A DNA stretch of 64,000 nt from an uncultured Roseiflexaceae bacterium (GTDB taxonomy: Bacteria; Chloroflexota; Chloroflexia; Chloroflexales; Roseiflexaceae): positions 50,228 through 114,227 of the forward strand of contig CALKHR010000141.1 in NCBI GenBank assembly GCA_937988885.1, read 5' to 3'. A program made the position numbers and the translations under genes. Below, one piece after another: positions 1 to 8,029 of this stretch. Under the pieces are notes generated by a model. It was not told the DNA's origin, made no database searches, and saw only the letters and a list, made by a program, of their open reading frames with translations. The first letter of the stretch is position 1. Every line of letters begins with the position of its first letter.

Positions 1-944
1 TCACCGGCGTGCACCGTCGGGCGGGTATGCAGCAGGCCCACGCGACCATCGACATGAGCGTACAGTTCCTCGATCGTCTCGCCTGCCAAGTTCAGCACAC
101 GCCCGACCAATTGCCCCTTGCTCACGCGCTCCAACAACTCCACGGCGGGCAAGAAGTAGCCCGAATTGTTCACGCTCACCGACATATCGGTGTTGCCGGA
201 GCCGACCAAATGGTACTTCGGCGTCTTAGCCTCCACCGTGCCCTCCAGCATGCCCATGTGGCGCATCACATTCAGCACGCCGTTGGTGTACGCCTCGATA
301 TCCTCGGGGCGTGGCGAGCGTGCGCCGAGCGACTCGGTGTAGAGCCAGGGGATGCCCAGATCGATGGCAGCCGAGATCGAGCGTCCTGTTGCGGTCGGGT
401 CGTAGGGGTGGCCCCACACCACATCGGTGCCGAACACCAACGCCGCCGCCTGCGATGCCTTGGCTTCTGGCGAATCGCCGTAATAGTAGCCGATCATCGT
501 TGGCATCACGTTCGCGCCCGCCGAGCTGTGCAGGTCGATCAGGAAGTCCGCACGGGCGATAAACTTCTCGGTGAGGATGTGGGCGATGCGTTGCGTCACC
601 GTGCCCTTCGGGTCGCCGGGGAACACGCGCGCCAGGTTCAGGCCGTCGATCGGGCTGTTGCGCTGCGAAGCGAAGAACGCGGGCACATTGCAGACGGGCA
701 CCATGATCAAACGCCCACGCAACTCGCTCGGCTTGATCTTCTCAAACAGTAACTGAACGGTGCGAATACCCTCGTACTCGTCGCCGTGCACACCCGCCAG
801 CACCACGAGCGTCGGGCCGGCTTGCTCCCCGATGGTCGCCAAAACCGTCATCGAGAGCATACTGCCATCGGGCTGCGCCATCACTGGCTGTGTGTAGGTG
901 CCCTTCGTGCCAGGGGCCAATGTATCAAGCTCGAAGAGTGTCAT
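1..944 (-). CDS. AstE/AspA-family (succinylglutamate desuccinylase/aspartoacylase-like) zinc hydrolase, 3' end missing
   Basis: Predicted cytoplasmic zinc carboxypeptidase-fold hydrolase that cleaves an N-acyl amino acid or related amide; the substrate is unknown. About 314 residues are visible before the window edge. The metal-binding pattern GVHGDEYEG supplies His53 and Glu56, and IDLHS supplies His139. The ATG at 944 is preceded by GGAGG at good spacing. It is a close paralogue of the next gene on the same strand (329 residues), so only about 15 C-terminal residues should be missing. The two genes lie in tandem, 136 bp apart, probably after a duplication. The family call is solid; the specific activity is not. 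Confidence 0.85.
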   Translation of the reverse strand, partial: MTLFELDTLAPGTKGTYTQPVMAQPDGSMLSMTVLATIGEQAGPTLVVLAGVHGDEYEGIRTVQLLFEKIKPSELRGRLIMVPVCNVPAFFASQRNSPIDGLNLARVFPGDPKGTVTQRIAHILTEKFIARADFLIDLHSSAGANVMPTMIGYYYGDSPEAKASQAAALVFGTDVVWGHPYDPTATGRSISAAIDLGIPWLYTESLGARSPRPEDIEAYTNGVLNVMRHMGMLEGTVEAKTPKYHLVGSGNTDMSVSVNNSGYFLPAVELLERVSKGQLVGRVLNLAGETIEELYAHVDGRVGLLHTRPTVHAG

Positions 945-1080
945 GAGCGCCTCCGTGAATGTTGAGCGACGTTGTCAACGCTATCTTGCGAAATTCCGTT
1001 ATGACTGAACGGGGCGGAGACAATCCCGATCGCTCGACTTGCCTCCGCCCCGATGAACACCAACGAACTCAGCGAACGAA

Positions 1081-2070
1081 CTAGCCCTCCACATCCGCCA
1101 GTTCTGGGCTGATTACCACCACGCCATCGCCGGGCATCACGGCGGGCAGCGTGCGCAGCACCGCAACGCGGCCATTAGCATACGCGCGCATCTCCTCCAG
1201 CGTCTCGCCGGTCATATCGACCACCTGCCCGATCAGATCGCCCTCGGACACACGATCCAACAGCGATACCGCCGGGACAAAGTAGCCAGCCTTGCTCACG
1301 CTCGCGGCTCGGTCGGTGTTGCCCGAACCAACCAGGTGAAGCCGTGGCGGCTGCGCATCAATCGGCTCATCCAACATCCCCAAGTGGCGCATCACATTCA
1401 GCGTGCCCTTGTAGTAGCACTCCACATCGCGAGGGCGGGCGCGGCGCGCACCTGCCGCCTCGGTGTACAGCCACGGGATGCCCAACTCGTGGGCAGCCGA
1501 GATGGTGCGGCCTCCCGAAGTCGGATCGTATGGATGGCCCCATGCCACATCGGCGCCGAACACCAGAGCAGCCGCCTGCGCAGCCTTCTCCATCGGCGAA
1601 TCGCCGTACGGATAGCCGACCATCGTGGGCATAATGCTCTTCATACCCGCGCTGTGGAAGTCGATCAGCATATTCGACGGAGCAATAAATGTTTGGGTGA
1701 TCACATGCGCCAACTGCTCCGTAATCGAGCCAGTTGGGCTGCCGGGGAACACACGCGCCAGATTCTTCTCGTCGTAGGGGGTGGTGCGGCTGATCGCGTA
1801 ATACGCTGGGGGATTACACACAGGCACCATAATCACTCGTCCGCGCAGTTTGTTTGGGTCGATCGAGCGGTACAGCAACTGGATCGTGCGCATACCCTCG
1901 TACTCATCCCCATGAACACCCGAGAGCAGGGTTAGGGTCGGCCCCTCCTGCGCACCAACTGCGGCCAATACCGTGAGAGTCAGGTCACCCCCATCGGGCA
2001 TCGTTAATACCGGTTGCTTAAAGCTGCCAAGCGTGCCAGGCTTCAGACTGTCGAGGTCGAACAGATTCAT
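1081..2070 (-). CDS. AstE/AspA-family (succinylglutamate desuccinylase/aspartoacylase-like) zinc hydrolase
   Basis: Complete 329-residue paralogue of the partial gene downstream. The zinc-site residues are His53 and Glu56 (GVHGDEYEG) and His139 (IDFHSAG). The family hydrolyses N-acyl amino acids (aspartoacylase, succinylglutamate desuccinylase), but many environmental members have no assigned substrate. The start ATG at 2070 follows AAGGAG. A plausible promoter (TTGTGG, 16 bp, TATACT) lies at 2146-2173, so the pair is probably one transcription unit read leftwards. No signal peptide is seen. Confidence 0.87.
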   Translation of the reverse strand: MNLFDLDSLKPGTLGSFKQPVLTMPDGGDLTLTVLAAVGAQEGPTLTLLSGVHGDEYEGMRTIQLLYRSIDPNKLRGRVIMVPVCNPPAYYAISRTTPYDEKNLARVFPGSPTGSITEQLAHVITQTFIAPSNMLIDFHSAGMKSIMPTMVGYPYGDSPMEKAAQAAALVFGADVAWGHPYDPTSGGRTISAAHELGIPWLYTEAAGARRARPRDVECYYKGTLNVMRHLGMLDEPIDAQPPRLHLVGSGNTDRAASVSKAGYFVPAVSLLDRVSEGDLIGQVVDMTGETLEEMRAYANGRVAVLRTLPAVMPGDGVVVISPELADVEG

Positions 2071-2145
2071 GGTGAAACTCCTTAGTCACAACACTGTGGA
2101 ACTATCCGGACGAAACGATATTCAATTGGCGGAGTTGGAGCCTGT

Positions 2146-2173
2146 AGTATACTCTAGCCCTCAATTCCCACAA
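2146..2173 (-). promoter_or_regulatory. putative sigma70 promoter for the hydrolase pair
   Basis: On the minus strand, TTGTGG (2168-2173), a 16-bp spacer and TATACT (2146-2151) lie about 75 bp upstream of the first hydrolase start. It was found by eye. The rest of the gap 2071-2411 holds only the terminator of the upstream ATPase gene. Confidence 0.45.
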
Positions 2174-2310
2174 GCGAATTTCGCTCCACTGTCCGAAGCC
2201 TCTTTGATGATTAGGACGCGCTCTAGCGAAGATGCGTTGGATGAATCCACTATGAATGTTTCGCCGAACGAAACAAAAAGTCCACTAGATTTTGGGACAC
2301 CTGAATCAAT

Positions 2311-2359
2311 GCAAAAAGATGAGGTGGAGGTTCCACACCAGTAGAACCTCCACCTCATC
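2311..2359 (-). terminator. rho-independent terminator of the AAA+ ATPase gene
   Basis: A perfect 16-bp stem (2318-2333 with 2344-2359) and a 10-nt loop are followed on the minus strand by TTTTT. It starts about 50 bp after the ATPase stop codon. Confidence 0.85.
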
Positions 2360-2411
2360 ATGGGATGGCCTGCGCAGCGCGATAGCGAGCGGCTAGGTGG
2401 CTGCAGGTGCG

Positions 2412-3725
2412 CTACACATCCACAAAGTACGATTTGCAGGCCGCCGCGAGCAGTTCGCGGGTCATCGCGGGCTTTGTCCGGGTGAACTTCGCAATATCGA
2501 TCAACTGATCGACCAAATCGCGCGGGTGACACGAACGCATCTCGATATTGCGGCGCGGGTACTCGTGCTCCAGCAAGTAGCGCAGGCCATCGTCGCTGTA
2601 GGGCACATTTTTGCTCGCGCAGATCCGGCGCAAAATCTCGCGATACTCCTGCGGCGTTGGATTATTCACCTCGACCTTGTAGCGGATGCGTCGTAGGAAT
2701 GCCTCATCGACCAACTGCTTCGGCTCGATATTTGTCGAGAAGATAATCAACTGATCGAACGGCACCTCGATCTTTTTACCGGTGTGCAGGGTCAAGAAGT
2801 CGACGCGCTTCTCCAGCGGCACGATCCAGCGGTTTAGCAGGTCGCGCGGACGCATCTGCTGGCGCCCAAAGTCGTCGATCAGGAACAAGCCACCGTTCGC
2901 CTTCATCTGCAACGGCGCCTCGTAATACTTGCTATTCTCCTCGTACACCAAGTCGAGCGAGGCCATATTCAGCTCGCCGCCCGCCACCACCACGGGCCGC
3001 TTGGAGAGCACCCACCGCCGATCGGAGGCATACTCCTGCTGCTCGGGTACTGGAATCCGCTCGTGGTGGATCGGGTCGAACACACGGATCACCTGTCCAT
3101 CAACGACCACCGCGTAGGGGATCAGGATCGCATCCGACATCAACTTCGCCACCGCCTCGGCAATGCTGGTTTTACCGTTACCGGCGTGGCCGAACAGAAA
3201 GATCGAGCGTCCTGAATTGATCGCCGGGCCGAGCTGATTGAGCAGCGCATCGCTGATCACCAGATGCGAAAACGCCTGGCGAATCTGCTCGTTGGTGATG
3301 ACCAGCCCCTGCGTGGTCTGCTTTTTCATCTGCGCCACATACGACTCGAGCGGCACAGGCGCGGGGCCGAGATACTGCGTGCGCTCGCCGACCTCTTTAG
3401 CGCGAATCACACCCTTCGACGTCGGCTGATAGCGGTACGCCTTCTCGCCGATGCCGCCGGCGCCCTTCACCTCGCATAACTGCTCGCGTCGCAGATACGC
3501 AATCGCCTGGTCAATCACCTGCTCATAGGGCAAATGCAGCATCTCAACCAACATTTGGCCAGTCATCTCGCCGACCAAATACAGCGCCCGCAAGATCATA
3601 TCCGAAATATAGGTGAGGGACAGACCTGTTTCCTCAATGCTGCGGGGCCGGGGCGGCAAATTGAGCGGTGCTGAAGTCGCGGGCTTGTTATCACTCAACA
3701 GCACCGAAGTCAAAGGTGGTTGCAT
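2412..3725 (-). CDS. AAA+ ATPase with N-terminal winged-helix-like region
   Basis: 437-residue cytoplasmic ATPase. Walker A GHAGNGKTS lies near residues 179-187 and Walker B FLIDDFG near 281-287. A sensor-1-like IIFSTN and an arginine pair (LRRIR) near 345 complete an AAA+ core. Residues about 30-105 look helical and may be a winged-helix domain; this is inference. An upstream extension to 3947 is open, but the ATG at 3725 has GGAG ten bases before it and is preferred. The gene stands alone with its own terminator. I do not recognise a named family, and the client process is unknown. Confidence 0.75.
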   Translation of the reverse strand: MQPPLTSVLLSDNKPATSAPLNLPPRPRSIEETGLSLTYISDMILRALYLVGEMTGQMLVEMLHLPYEQVIDQAIAYLRREQLCEVKGAGGIGEKAYRYQPTSKGVIRAKEVGERTQYLGPAPVPLESYVAQMKKQTTQGLVITNEQIRQAFSHLVISDALLNQLGPAINSGRSIFLFGHAGNGKTSIAEAVAKLMSDAILIPYAVVVDGQVIRVFDPIHHERIPVPEQQEYASDRRWVLSKRPVVVAGGELNMASLDLVYEENSKYYEAPLQMKANGGLFLIDDFGRQQMRPRDLLNRWIVPLEKRVDFLTLHTGKKIEVPFDQLIIFSTNIEPKQLVDEAFLRRIRYKVEVNNPTPQEYREILRRICASKNVPYSDDGLRYLLEHEYPRRNIEMRSCHPRDLVDQLIDIAKFTRTKPAMTRELLAAACKSYFVDV

Positions 3726-3944
3726 AACAGGCTCCAGTATAGACTGATGGTATTGAACACCGTGTGGATTGCGATGGCAGTATAGCATACCTGGTTGGGC
3801 TGCCGCAATTACACGATATTCATCTTGAAATCGGGCGAAACGACGCGCAATAGCGCAGAGTAAGAACGTACCTTGCTGTCGCAGGCTAAAACTGGTCCTA
3901 TCGTGATGCTGACCAACCGGGTTTGCTATCAACGCGCCCACAAA

Positions 3945-3983
3945 CAAACGAACGAGGGCCGCAACGTAAATTGCGACCCTCGT
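3945..3983 (-). terminator. terminator of pyrG
   Basis: A 13-bp stem with one wobble pair (3952-3964 with 3971-3983) and a 6-nt loop begins about 30 bp after the pyrG stop. It is followed on the minus strand by the T-rich TCGTTTGTTTG. Confidence 0.7.
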
Positions 3984-4013
3984 CCGTAGAACAACAAAGT
4001 AACAGCGACGTGA

Positions 4014-5708
4014 TTAGCGGTTCGGCAGCCCAACAGGCTGGTAGACATCCATCCCGTTGCTGTTCTTCACGAACTCGCTCAGGGGCAGCGGCCACTGATC
4101 GCCCTCACGGTACGTGTGCGCCGCGGCCCACACGAAATCGCGGAACAGCGGATGCGGGCGGTTCGGTCGCGACAAGAACTCGGGGTGGAACTGCGACCCC
4201 ACGAACCACGGGTGATCGCGCAACTCGATGATCTCGACCAGGCGACCATCGGGCGAATGACCACTGATCACCAAGCCCGCCGCCTCCAACAAGCGTCGGT
4301 ACTTGTTGTTGAACTCGAAGCGGTGGCGGTGGCGCTCCATCACCATCTCGACGCCGTAGGCCTGCGCGGCACGCGTGCCTGGCTCCAACACACACGGGTA
4401 AATACCCAAACGCATCGTACCGCCCTTATCGGTGATATCGAGTTGATCGGGCATGAAATCGATGACGGGATGCTGCGTGTGCGCATTGAACTCGGTGCTA
4501 TTCGCATCGCTGTTCGGGCCCATCACGTGGCGGGCGAAGGCGATCGTAGCGCACTGCATACCCAAGCACAAGCCCAAATACGGCACATTGTTCGCGCGGG
4601 CATACTCAGCAGCGGCGATCTTACCCTCGATACCGCGGTAGCCGAAGCCACCGGGCACCACAATACCGTACACATCGCTCAGGAACGCATCGGTGCCCTC
4701 GCGCTCGATCTGCTCCGAAGAGACCCACTTCAGGTCAACATCCATTCCCTGGTGGAGGCCAGCGTGGCGCAACGCCTCGGCCACGCTAATGTAGGCATCG
4801 CGCAACTCCACATACTTCCCAACGATTGCGATCGGCAGGCGGCTCTTGGGTGCCTTGATGCGAGCCACCAGATCGCGCCATTCGCGCAGATCGGGCGTGG
4901 TGCCCAGCAGCCCCAACCGCTCGCTCAAGTAATTGCCGAGACCAGCCTCCTCCAGCACCAACGGCACCTCGTAGATCGTCTCGACCGTGTGCATTGGGAT
5001 CACCGCCTCCAGATCGACATCTGCGAACAGCGCGATCTTCTCGCGGATCTCGTCGGAGATCGGGTGGTCGGCGCGGCACACGATCACATCCGCCGTAATA
5101 CCGACGCGCCGCAACTCCATCACCGAATGCTGGGTGGGCTTCGTCTTGACCTCGCCAGTAGCGCCGATGTGCGGGAGCAGAGTCACGTGGATGTAGAGCA
5201 CATTATCGCGCCCCACGTCCTTGCGCATCTGGCGGATCGCCTCAAGGAACGGCAACCCCTCGATGTCGCCAACCGTGCCACCGATCTCAACGATAACCAC
5301 ATCGGCGTTCGATTGACGAGCCACCCCCGCGATACGAGACTTAATTTCGTTGGTAATATGTGGAATGACCTGGATCGTGCCACCAAGGTAATCGCCTCGG
5401 CGCTCTTTCTGGATCACGGAAGAGTAAATTTGCCCGGTAGTGACGTTGCTCAGACGAGACAAGTTTTCGTCGATGAAGCGCTCGTAGTGGCCCAGGTCGA
5501 GGTCGGTCTCCGCACCGTCATCAGTTACAAACACCTCGCCGTGCTGATAAGGTGACATCGTGCCAGGGTCAACATTGAGGTATGGATCGAGCTTTTGCAC
5601 TGAGACACGGAGCCCCCGACTCTTCAGGAGTCGTCCAATTGAGGCAACTGTGATCCCTTTGCCGACTGACGATGCAACTCCGCCTGTCACGAAGATATAC
5701 TTAGCCAT
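4014..5708 (-). CDS. pyrG: CTP synthase (glutamine-hydrolysing)
   Basis: Makes CTP from UTP, ATP and glutamine. The 564-residue protein has the N-terminal synthetase domain (VTGGVASSVGKG near 7-18, typical MSPYQHGEVFVTDDGAE region) and a C-terminal class I glutamine amidotransferase domain. The latter has nucleophile Cys381 in GLCLGMQ and the HPE catalytic pair at 508-510. Length is slightly above the usual 535-550. The ATG at 5708 has AAGGAG upstream. The leader (promoter 5979-6006, possible leader ORF, hairpin 5785-5822) suggests transcript-level control, as known for pyrG in Gram-positive bacteria, but the mechanism here is unproven. Confidence 0.97.
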   Translation of the reverse strand: MAKYIFVTGGVASSVGKGITVASIGRLLKSRGLRVSVQKLDPYLNVDPGTMSPYQHGEVFVTDDGAETDLDLGHYERFIDENLSRLSNVTTGQIYSSVIQKERRGDYLGGTIQVIPHITNEIKSRIAGVARQSNADVVIVEIGGTVGDIEGLPFLEAIRQMRKDVGRDNVLYIHVTLLPHIGATGEVKTKPTQHSVMELRRVGITADVIVCRADHPISDEIREKIALFADVDLEAVIPMHTVETIYEVPLVLEEAGLGNYLSERLGLLGTTPDLREWRDLVARIKAPKSRLPIAIVGKYVELRDAYISVAEALRHAGLHQGMDVDLKWVSSEQIEREGTDAFLSDVYGIVVPGGFGYRGIEGKIAAAEYARANNVPYLGLCLGMQCATIAFARHVMGPNSDANSTEFNAHTQHPVIDFMPDQLDITDKGGTMRLGIYPCVLEPGTRAAQAYGVEMVMERHRHRFEFNNKYRRLLEAAGLVISGHSPDGRLVEIIELRDHPWFVGSQFHPEFLSRPNRPHPLFRDFVWAAAHTYREGDQWPLPLSEFVKNSNGMDVYQPVGLPNR

Positions 5709-5784
5709 TGCTTCTGTCGCTCCTTACTTGTTGTTCGAATGGCGTGACCTGCGTGACCTACTACAATAATGCGTAAAGTCGTGC

Positions 5785-5822
5785 GGGCCAGTTCAGCCTC
5801 GGTGGCTGAACCGACCCGCGCG
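5785..5822 (-). promoter_or_regulatory. strong hairpin in the pyrG leader
   Basis: An imperfect 16-bp stem (GCGGGTCGGTTCAGCC pairing with GGCTGAACTGGCCCGC) has a 5-nt loop and starts about 77 bases before the pyrG start. There is no long T run after it, so it is not a plain terminator. It may be an attenuation or mRNA-stability element. Confidence 0.5.
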
Positions 5823-5849
5823 CCCGCTGGTCAGGGTTGATTGTGATTA

Positions 5850-5900
5850 TTAATCCCATACTTCGAAGAGATCAACGTGTGTGAACACTAAACTATTCAA
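5850..5900 (-). CDS. possible 16-residue leader peptide upstream of pyrG
   Basis: A TTG-started ORF of 16 codons lies just after a strong ribosome-binding site GAGGAGGT (within 5901-5913) and ends shortly before the 5785-5822 hairpin. This arrangement resembles a translated leader ahead of a regulatory hairpin. The peptide has no run of one amino acid. It could also be chance, since so short an ORF carries no coding statistics. Confidence 0.3.
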   Translation of the reverse strand: MNSLVFTHVDLFEVWD

Positions 5901-5978
5901 CTCGGACCTCCTCAAATAATAACGGAGAATGGATCGATTCTTCGCCGTTAGCTTCGCATAAAATGGCTTGTAATGCAA

Positions 5979-6046
5979 GATATAACACAGTTAATTAGCA
6001 GTACAAAGCCGTAGAATTACGGTAATCAGTGTAATGTAACCGTAAT
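5979..6046 (-). promoter_or_regulatory. putative pyrG promoter with adjoining inverted repeat
   Basis: On the minus strand, TTGTAC (6001-6006), 16 bp and TATATC (5979-5984) form a reasonable promoter about 265 bp upstream of pyrG. Just upstream of the -35 lies an inverted repeat ATTACGGT (6016-6023) with ACCGTAAT (6039-6046), which may be an operator. Confidence 0.4.
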
Positions 6047-6064
6047 CACCTCTCTGCGAGGCAT

Positions 6065-6099
6065 AAAAAGAGAGGGGAAGGTGATTATCCCTTCCCCTC
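6065..6099 (-). terminator. terminator of the small unit at 6085-6240
   Basis: Ten-base-pair perfect GC-rich stem GAGGGGAAGG/CCTTCCCCTC with an 8-nt loop, followed on the minus strand by TCTTTTTATG. The stem includes the last codons of the small ORF. Confidence 0.75.
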
Positions 6100-6210
6100 C
6101 GTGGGCTTCAGAGTGTCCTCAAGATTCAGACTGATATATAATCGGTGTATGGCACACCTCTTAAGCTGCCGAATGCTCAAATCGCAGAGCAACAGCTGGT
6201 AGTCGTGCAT
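6085..6210 (-). CDS. small unknown ORF (41 aa) with its own promoter and terminator
   Basis: ATG at 6210 and TAA at 6085-6087 give 41 residues starting MHDYQLLLCD. The ribosome-binding stretch GGATGGAGG lies at 6215-6223, only 4 nt from the ATG. An extended -10 (TGGTATAAT, TATAAT at 6234-6239) sits about 24 bp upstream of the ATG, and the terminator stem begins inside the 3' end of the ORF. It has two Cys, no signal peptide and no recognisable domain. It could be a small protein, a leader peptide or simply a small RNA. It lies about 80 bp upstream of the pyrG promoter on the same strand. Confidence 0.4.
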   Translation of the reverse strand: MHDYQLLLCDLSIRQLKRCAIHRLYISLNLEDTLKPTEGKG

Positions 6211-6233
6211 ATGGCCTCCATCCTCTCGGGCGC

Positions 6234-6242
6234 ATTATACCA
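6234..6242 (-). promoter_or_regulatory. extended -10 promoter of the small ORF
   Basis: TGGTATAAT on the minus strand is an extended -10. No good -35 is visible, which is tolerated by extended -10 promoters. Confidence 0.5.
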
Positions 6243-6495
6243 CAGGTAGAACGGGCTTGGTAGAGGAATCGAGGGTTTTTTCTGAAAAACTTATATGATT
6301 TTCTCACATCCCTTAACGGCCAATGAAACTATATTGTATATACATACAGCGCATCAGGATGCGGAGAAATGGGAAACCTCGGAGCGGATCGGTCGCATCG
6401 ACGTACTCCTACTCACGATCGGTTTTTTATCAAACTCTTAGGAAGGCGAAGATGGTTGGGTTGGTGTGGTAGCGGAAGGCGCTTTCTCCCATAAC
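6243..6495. other. non-coding stretch
   Basis: AT-rich, with no convincing ORF. On the plus strand a run of short hairpins (GCATCAGGATGC near 6350, GTCGCATCGAC near 6390) ends at a T6 run at 6422-6427. This could be a small RNA, but no clear terminator stem is seen, so no RNA is called. Confidence 0.3.
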
Positions 6496-6525
6496 AAAAA
6501 GCGCGTGAGGGCAATCCCCTCACGC
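6496..6525 (-). terminator. terminator of the recA-recX-MBL cluster
   Basis: Nine-base-pair stem (6503-6511 with 6517-6525) and a short loop, followed on the minus strand by GCTTTTTG. It lies about 27 bp past the stop of the MBL hydrolase gene. Confidence 0.8.
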
Positions 6526-6551
6526 ATCTCGTACACCGAGCGCAAACGGAG

Positions 6552-7223
6552 CTAGACCGAGCGCTTCATCACCACGACTTTCGTCTCCTCGCCTTGGGTG
6601 GGCAAGTTCGATGTGGTAACAGTCAACTTCTCCTCGGGCACCACATCCTTCAAGCCCAACTCCTGCAGGAACTTATCGACTGGCTCCAGCTCGCTGGAGG
6701 TGAACGAGCTCTGCCCCTCGGGCGCATAGTGCATCGGCACCACCAAGCGCGGCTCGATCTGGCTGATCACACTGCTGGCAGTCGCTGGGCTGATCGTCTC
6801 GCCGCCGCCAACCGGAATGAACAACACATCGACATCGCCGATCTCATCGAGTTGGTGCGCTGTGAGCTCGTGCCCCAGGTCTCCCAAATGGCAAAACACC
6901 AGATCGTCGATATGAATGACGTAGACGACGTTGCGGCCCAGCTCGGCGCCCTTTTTCGTATCGTGGTAGGTGCGCACACCGCCGATCATAATGCCGCCGA
7001 CCTCGTATTCGCCGGGACCGTCAATCACAAAGACCTGCTCGCGCTGAGGGCGAACCGCCTCAACGTTGGAGTGATCGGGGTGCTGATGGCTCACGGTCAC
7101 GATATGGGCGGTTGGCTTGCCGATATCAAAGCCCACCGAGCGATCATACGGATCGGTTATCACAATGCCATCACGCCCGCGAATGCGGAAGCACGAATGG
7201 CCTAGGTACTGAATATCAGGCAT
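6552..7223 (-). CDS. MBL-fold metal-dependent hydrolase (UlaG-like)
   Basis: 223-residue metallo-beta-lactamase-fold protein of the UlaG-like group, with the metal motif HQHPDH at residues 46-51 and later His residues (CHLGD, MHYAP). The family includes lactonases and uncharacterised hydrolases; the substrate here is unknown. The ATG at 7223 follows GAGGAAAG. It starts 42 bp after recX and is probably co-transcribed with recA-recX. Confidence 0.85.
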   Translation of the reverse strand: MPDIQYLGHSCFRIRGRDGIVITDPYDRSVGFDIGKPTAHIVTVSHQHPDHSNVEAVRPQREQVFVIDGPGEYEVGGIMIGGVRTYHDTKKGAELGRNVVYVIHIDDLVFCHLGDLGHELTAHQLDEIGDVDVLFIPVGGGETISPATASSVISQIEPRLVVPMHYAPEGQSSFTSSELEPVDKFLQELGLKDVVPEEKLTVTTSNLPTQGEETKVVVMKRSV

Positions 7224-7265
7224 ACTCTTTCCTCATACTGCGAAGCTGCGCAATACGTGTCGCGC

Positions 7266-7949
7266 CTACGCTTCATCCTCTGTCTCGTCATTCTCGGCAG
7301 CGCCCTGCTGAAGCTCATTCCAGAGCGTATCGATAATCGGGGCGATCGTCGCGAACGAATAGCCGCGCCGTTGCAAATAACTGCCGATTCGGCGTTGAAA
7401 TGCTTGGCGATTAGGCGCATTGGCGTATTTGCGCAGCGCGCCCCGAGCGACCTGCATCGCTCGTTCATCTTCACCCTCAGTTAGCTCGGCGTTGCTCAGC
7501 GTCGCCTCCACCACGTCCTTATCCAAGCCCTTGCGGCGCAACTCATCGCGTAGCGCGTTGATGCCCCGTGGTTGCGAGGATTGCCGGTGCGACACCCATA
7601 GCTTTGCGAAGGCCGCGTCGTCGAGCAGCCCGAGCGCTGTGAGCCGTTCGATCACCCTATCGATGGCTTCGTCGCTGAACTCTTTGCGGCGCAGTCGGTC
7701 GCGCAGTTCGGCGGTGGCGCGTGGGCGCACTTCGAGCAGGCGCATGGCGGCCTGCATGGCTCGATCGCTGCTCTCGGTCAATTCTAGCCGAGCATACGCC
7801 TCTTCGTCGAGCGTCTTGCCAACGAACAAGCCCTCTTTGGTGATGGTATTAAGGCTGACACCGAGCGCGAACTCGTGATTGATAAACACATTCACGCGTT
7901 GAGGGTCTTTGGCTTGGGCACGGAGCGCCGTAATCGTACCTGCAGGCAT
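7266..7949 (-). CDS. recX: RecA regulatory protein RecX
   Basis: 227-residue RecX-family protein, known to modulate RecA filaments. It shows the typical three-helix repeats rich in Arg/Glu (RATAELRDRLRRKEF, then GLLDDAAFAKLWV, GINALRDELRRKGL). It lies directly downstream of recA on the same strand, separated by an 80-bp gap that holds a hairpin. No strong ribosome-binding site is visible before the ATG at 7949, so translation may be weak. Confidence 0.93.
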   Translation of the reverse strand: MPAGTITALRAQAKDPQRVNVFINHEFALGVSLNTITKEGLFVGKTLDEEAYARLELTESSDRAMQAAMRLLEVRPRATAELRDRLRRKEFSDEAIDRVIERLTALGLLDDAAFAKLWVSHRQSSQPRGINALRDELRRKGLDKDVVEATLSNAELTEGEDERAMQVARGALRKYANAPNRQAFQRRIGSYLQRRGYSFATIAPIIDTLWNELQQGAAENDETEDEA

Positions 7950-7961
7950 CGTTTCTATTCT

Positions 7962-8011
7962 ACATAATAAAGTGACAAGGAGAAGCTATGGCAGCTTCAA
8001 CCTTGTCACTT
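7962..8011 (-). terminator. partial terminator hairpin between recA and recX
   Basis: An 11-bp stem (7970-7980 with 8001-8011) continues inward as GAAGCT/AGCTTC. The minus-strand tail is TTTATTATG rather than a clean T run, so some read-through into recX is expected. This would keep RecX below RecA. Confidence 0.6.
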
Positions 8012-8029
8012 AAAAGCTAGGGTTAGTGC

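Noticed and set aside
1973..2344. 123-codon plus-strand frame spanning the hydrolase start and the terminator
   Set aside because: It runs through a promoter and a perfect terminator stem and has no motif.
6330..6430. Plus-strand riboswitch or small RNA ending at a T6 run
   Set aside because: Short hairpins are present, but no class consensus was recognised and the stem before the T run is weak.
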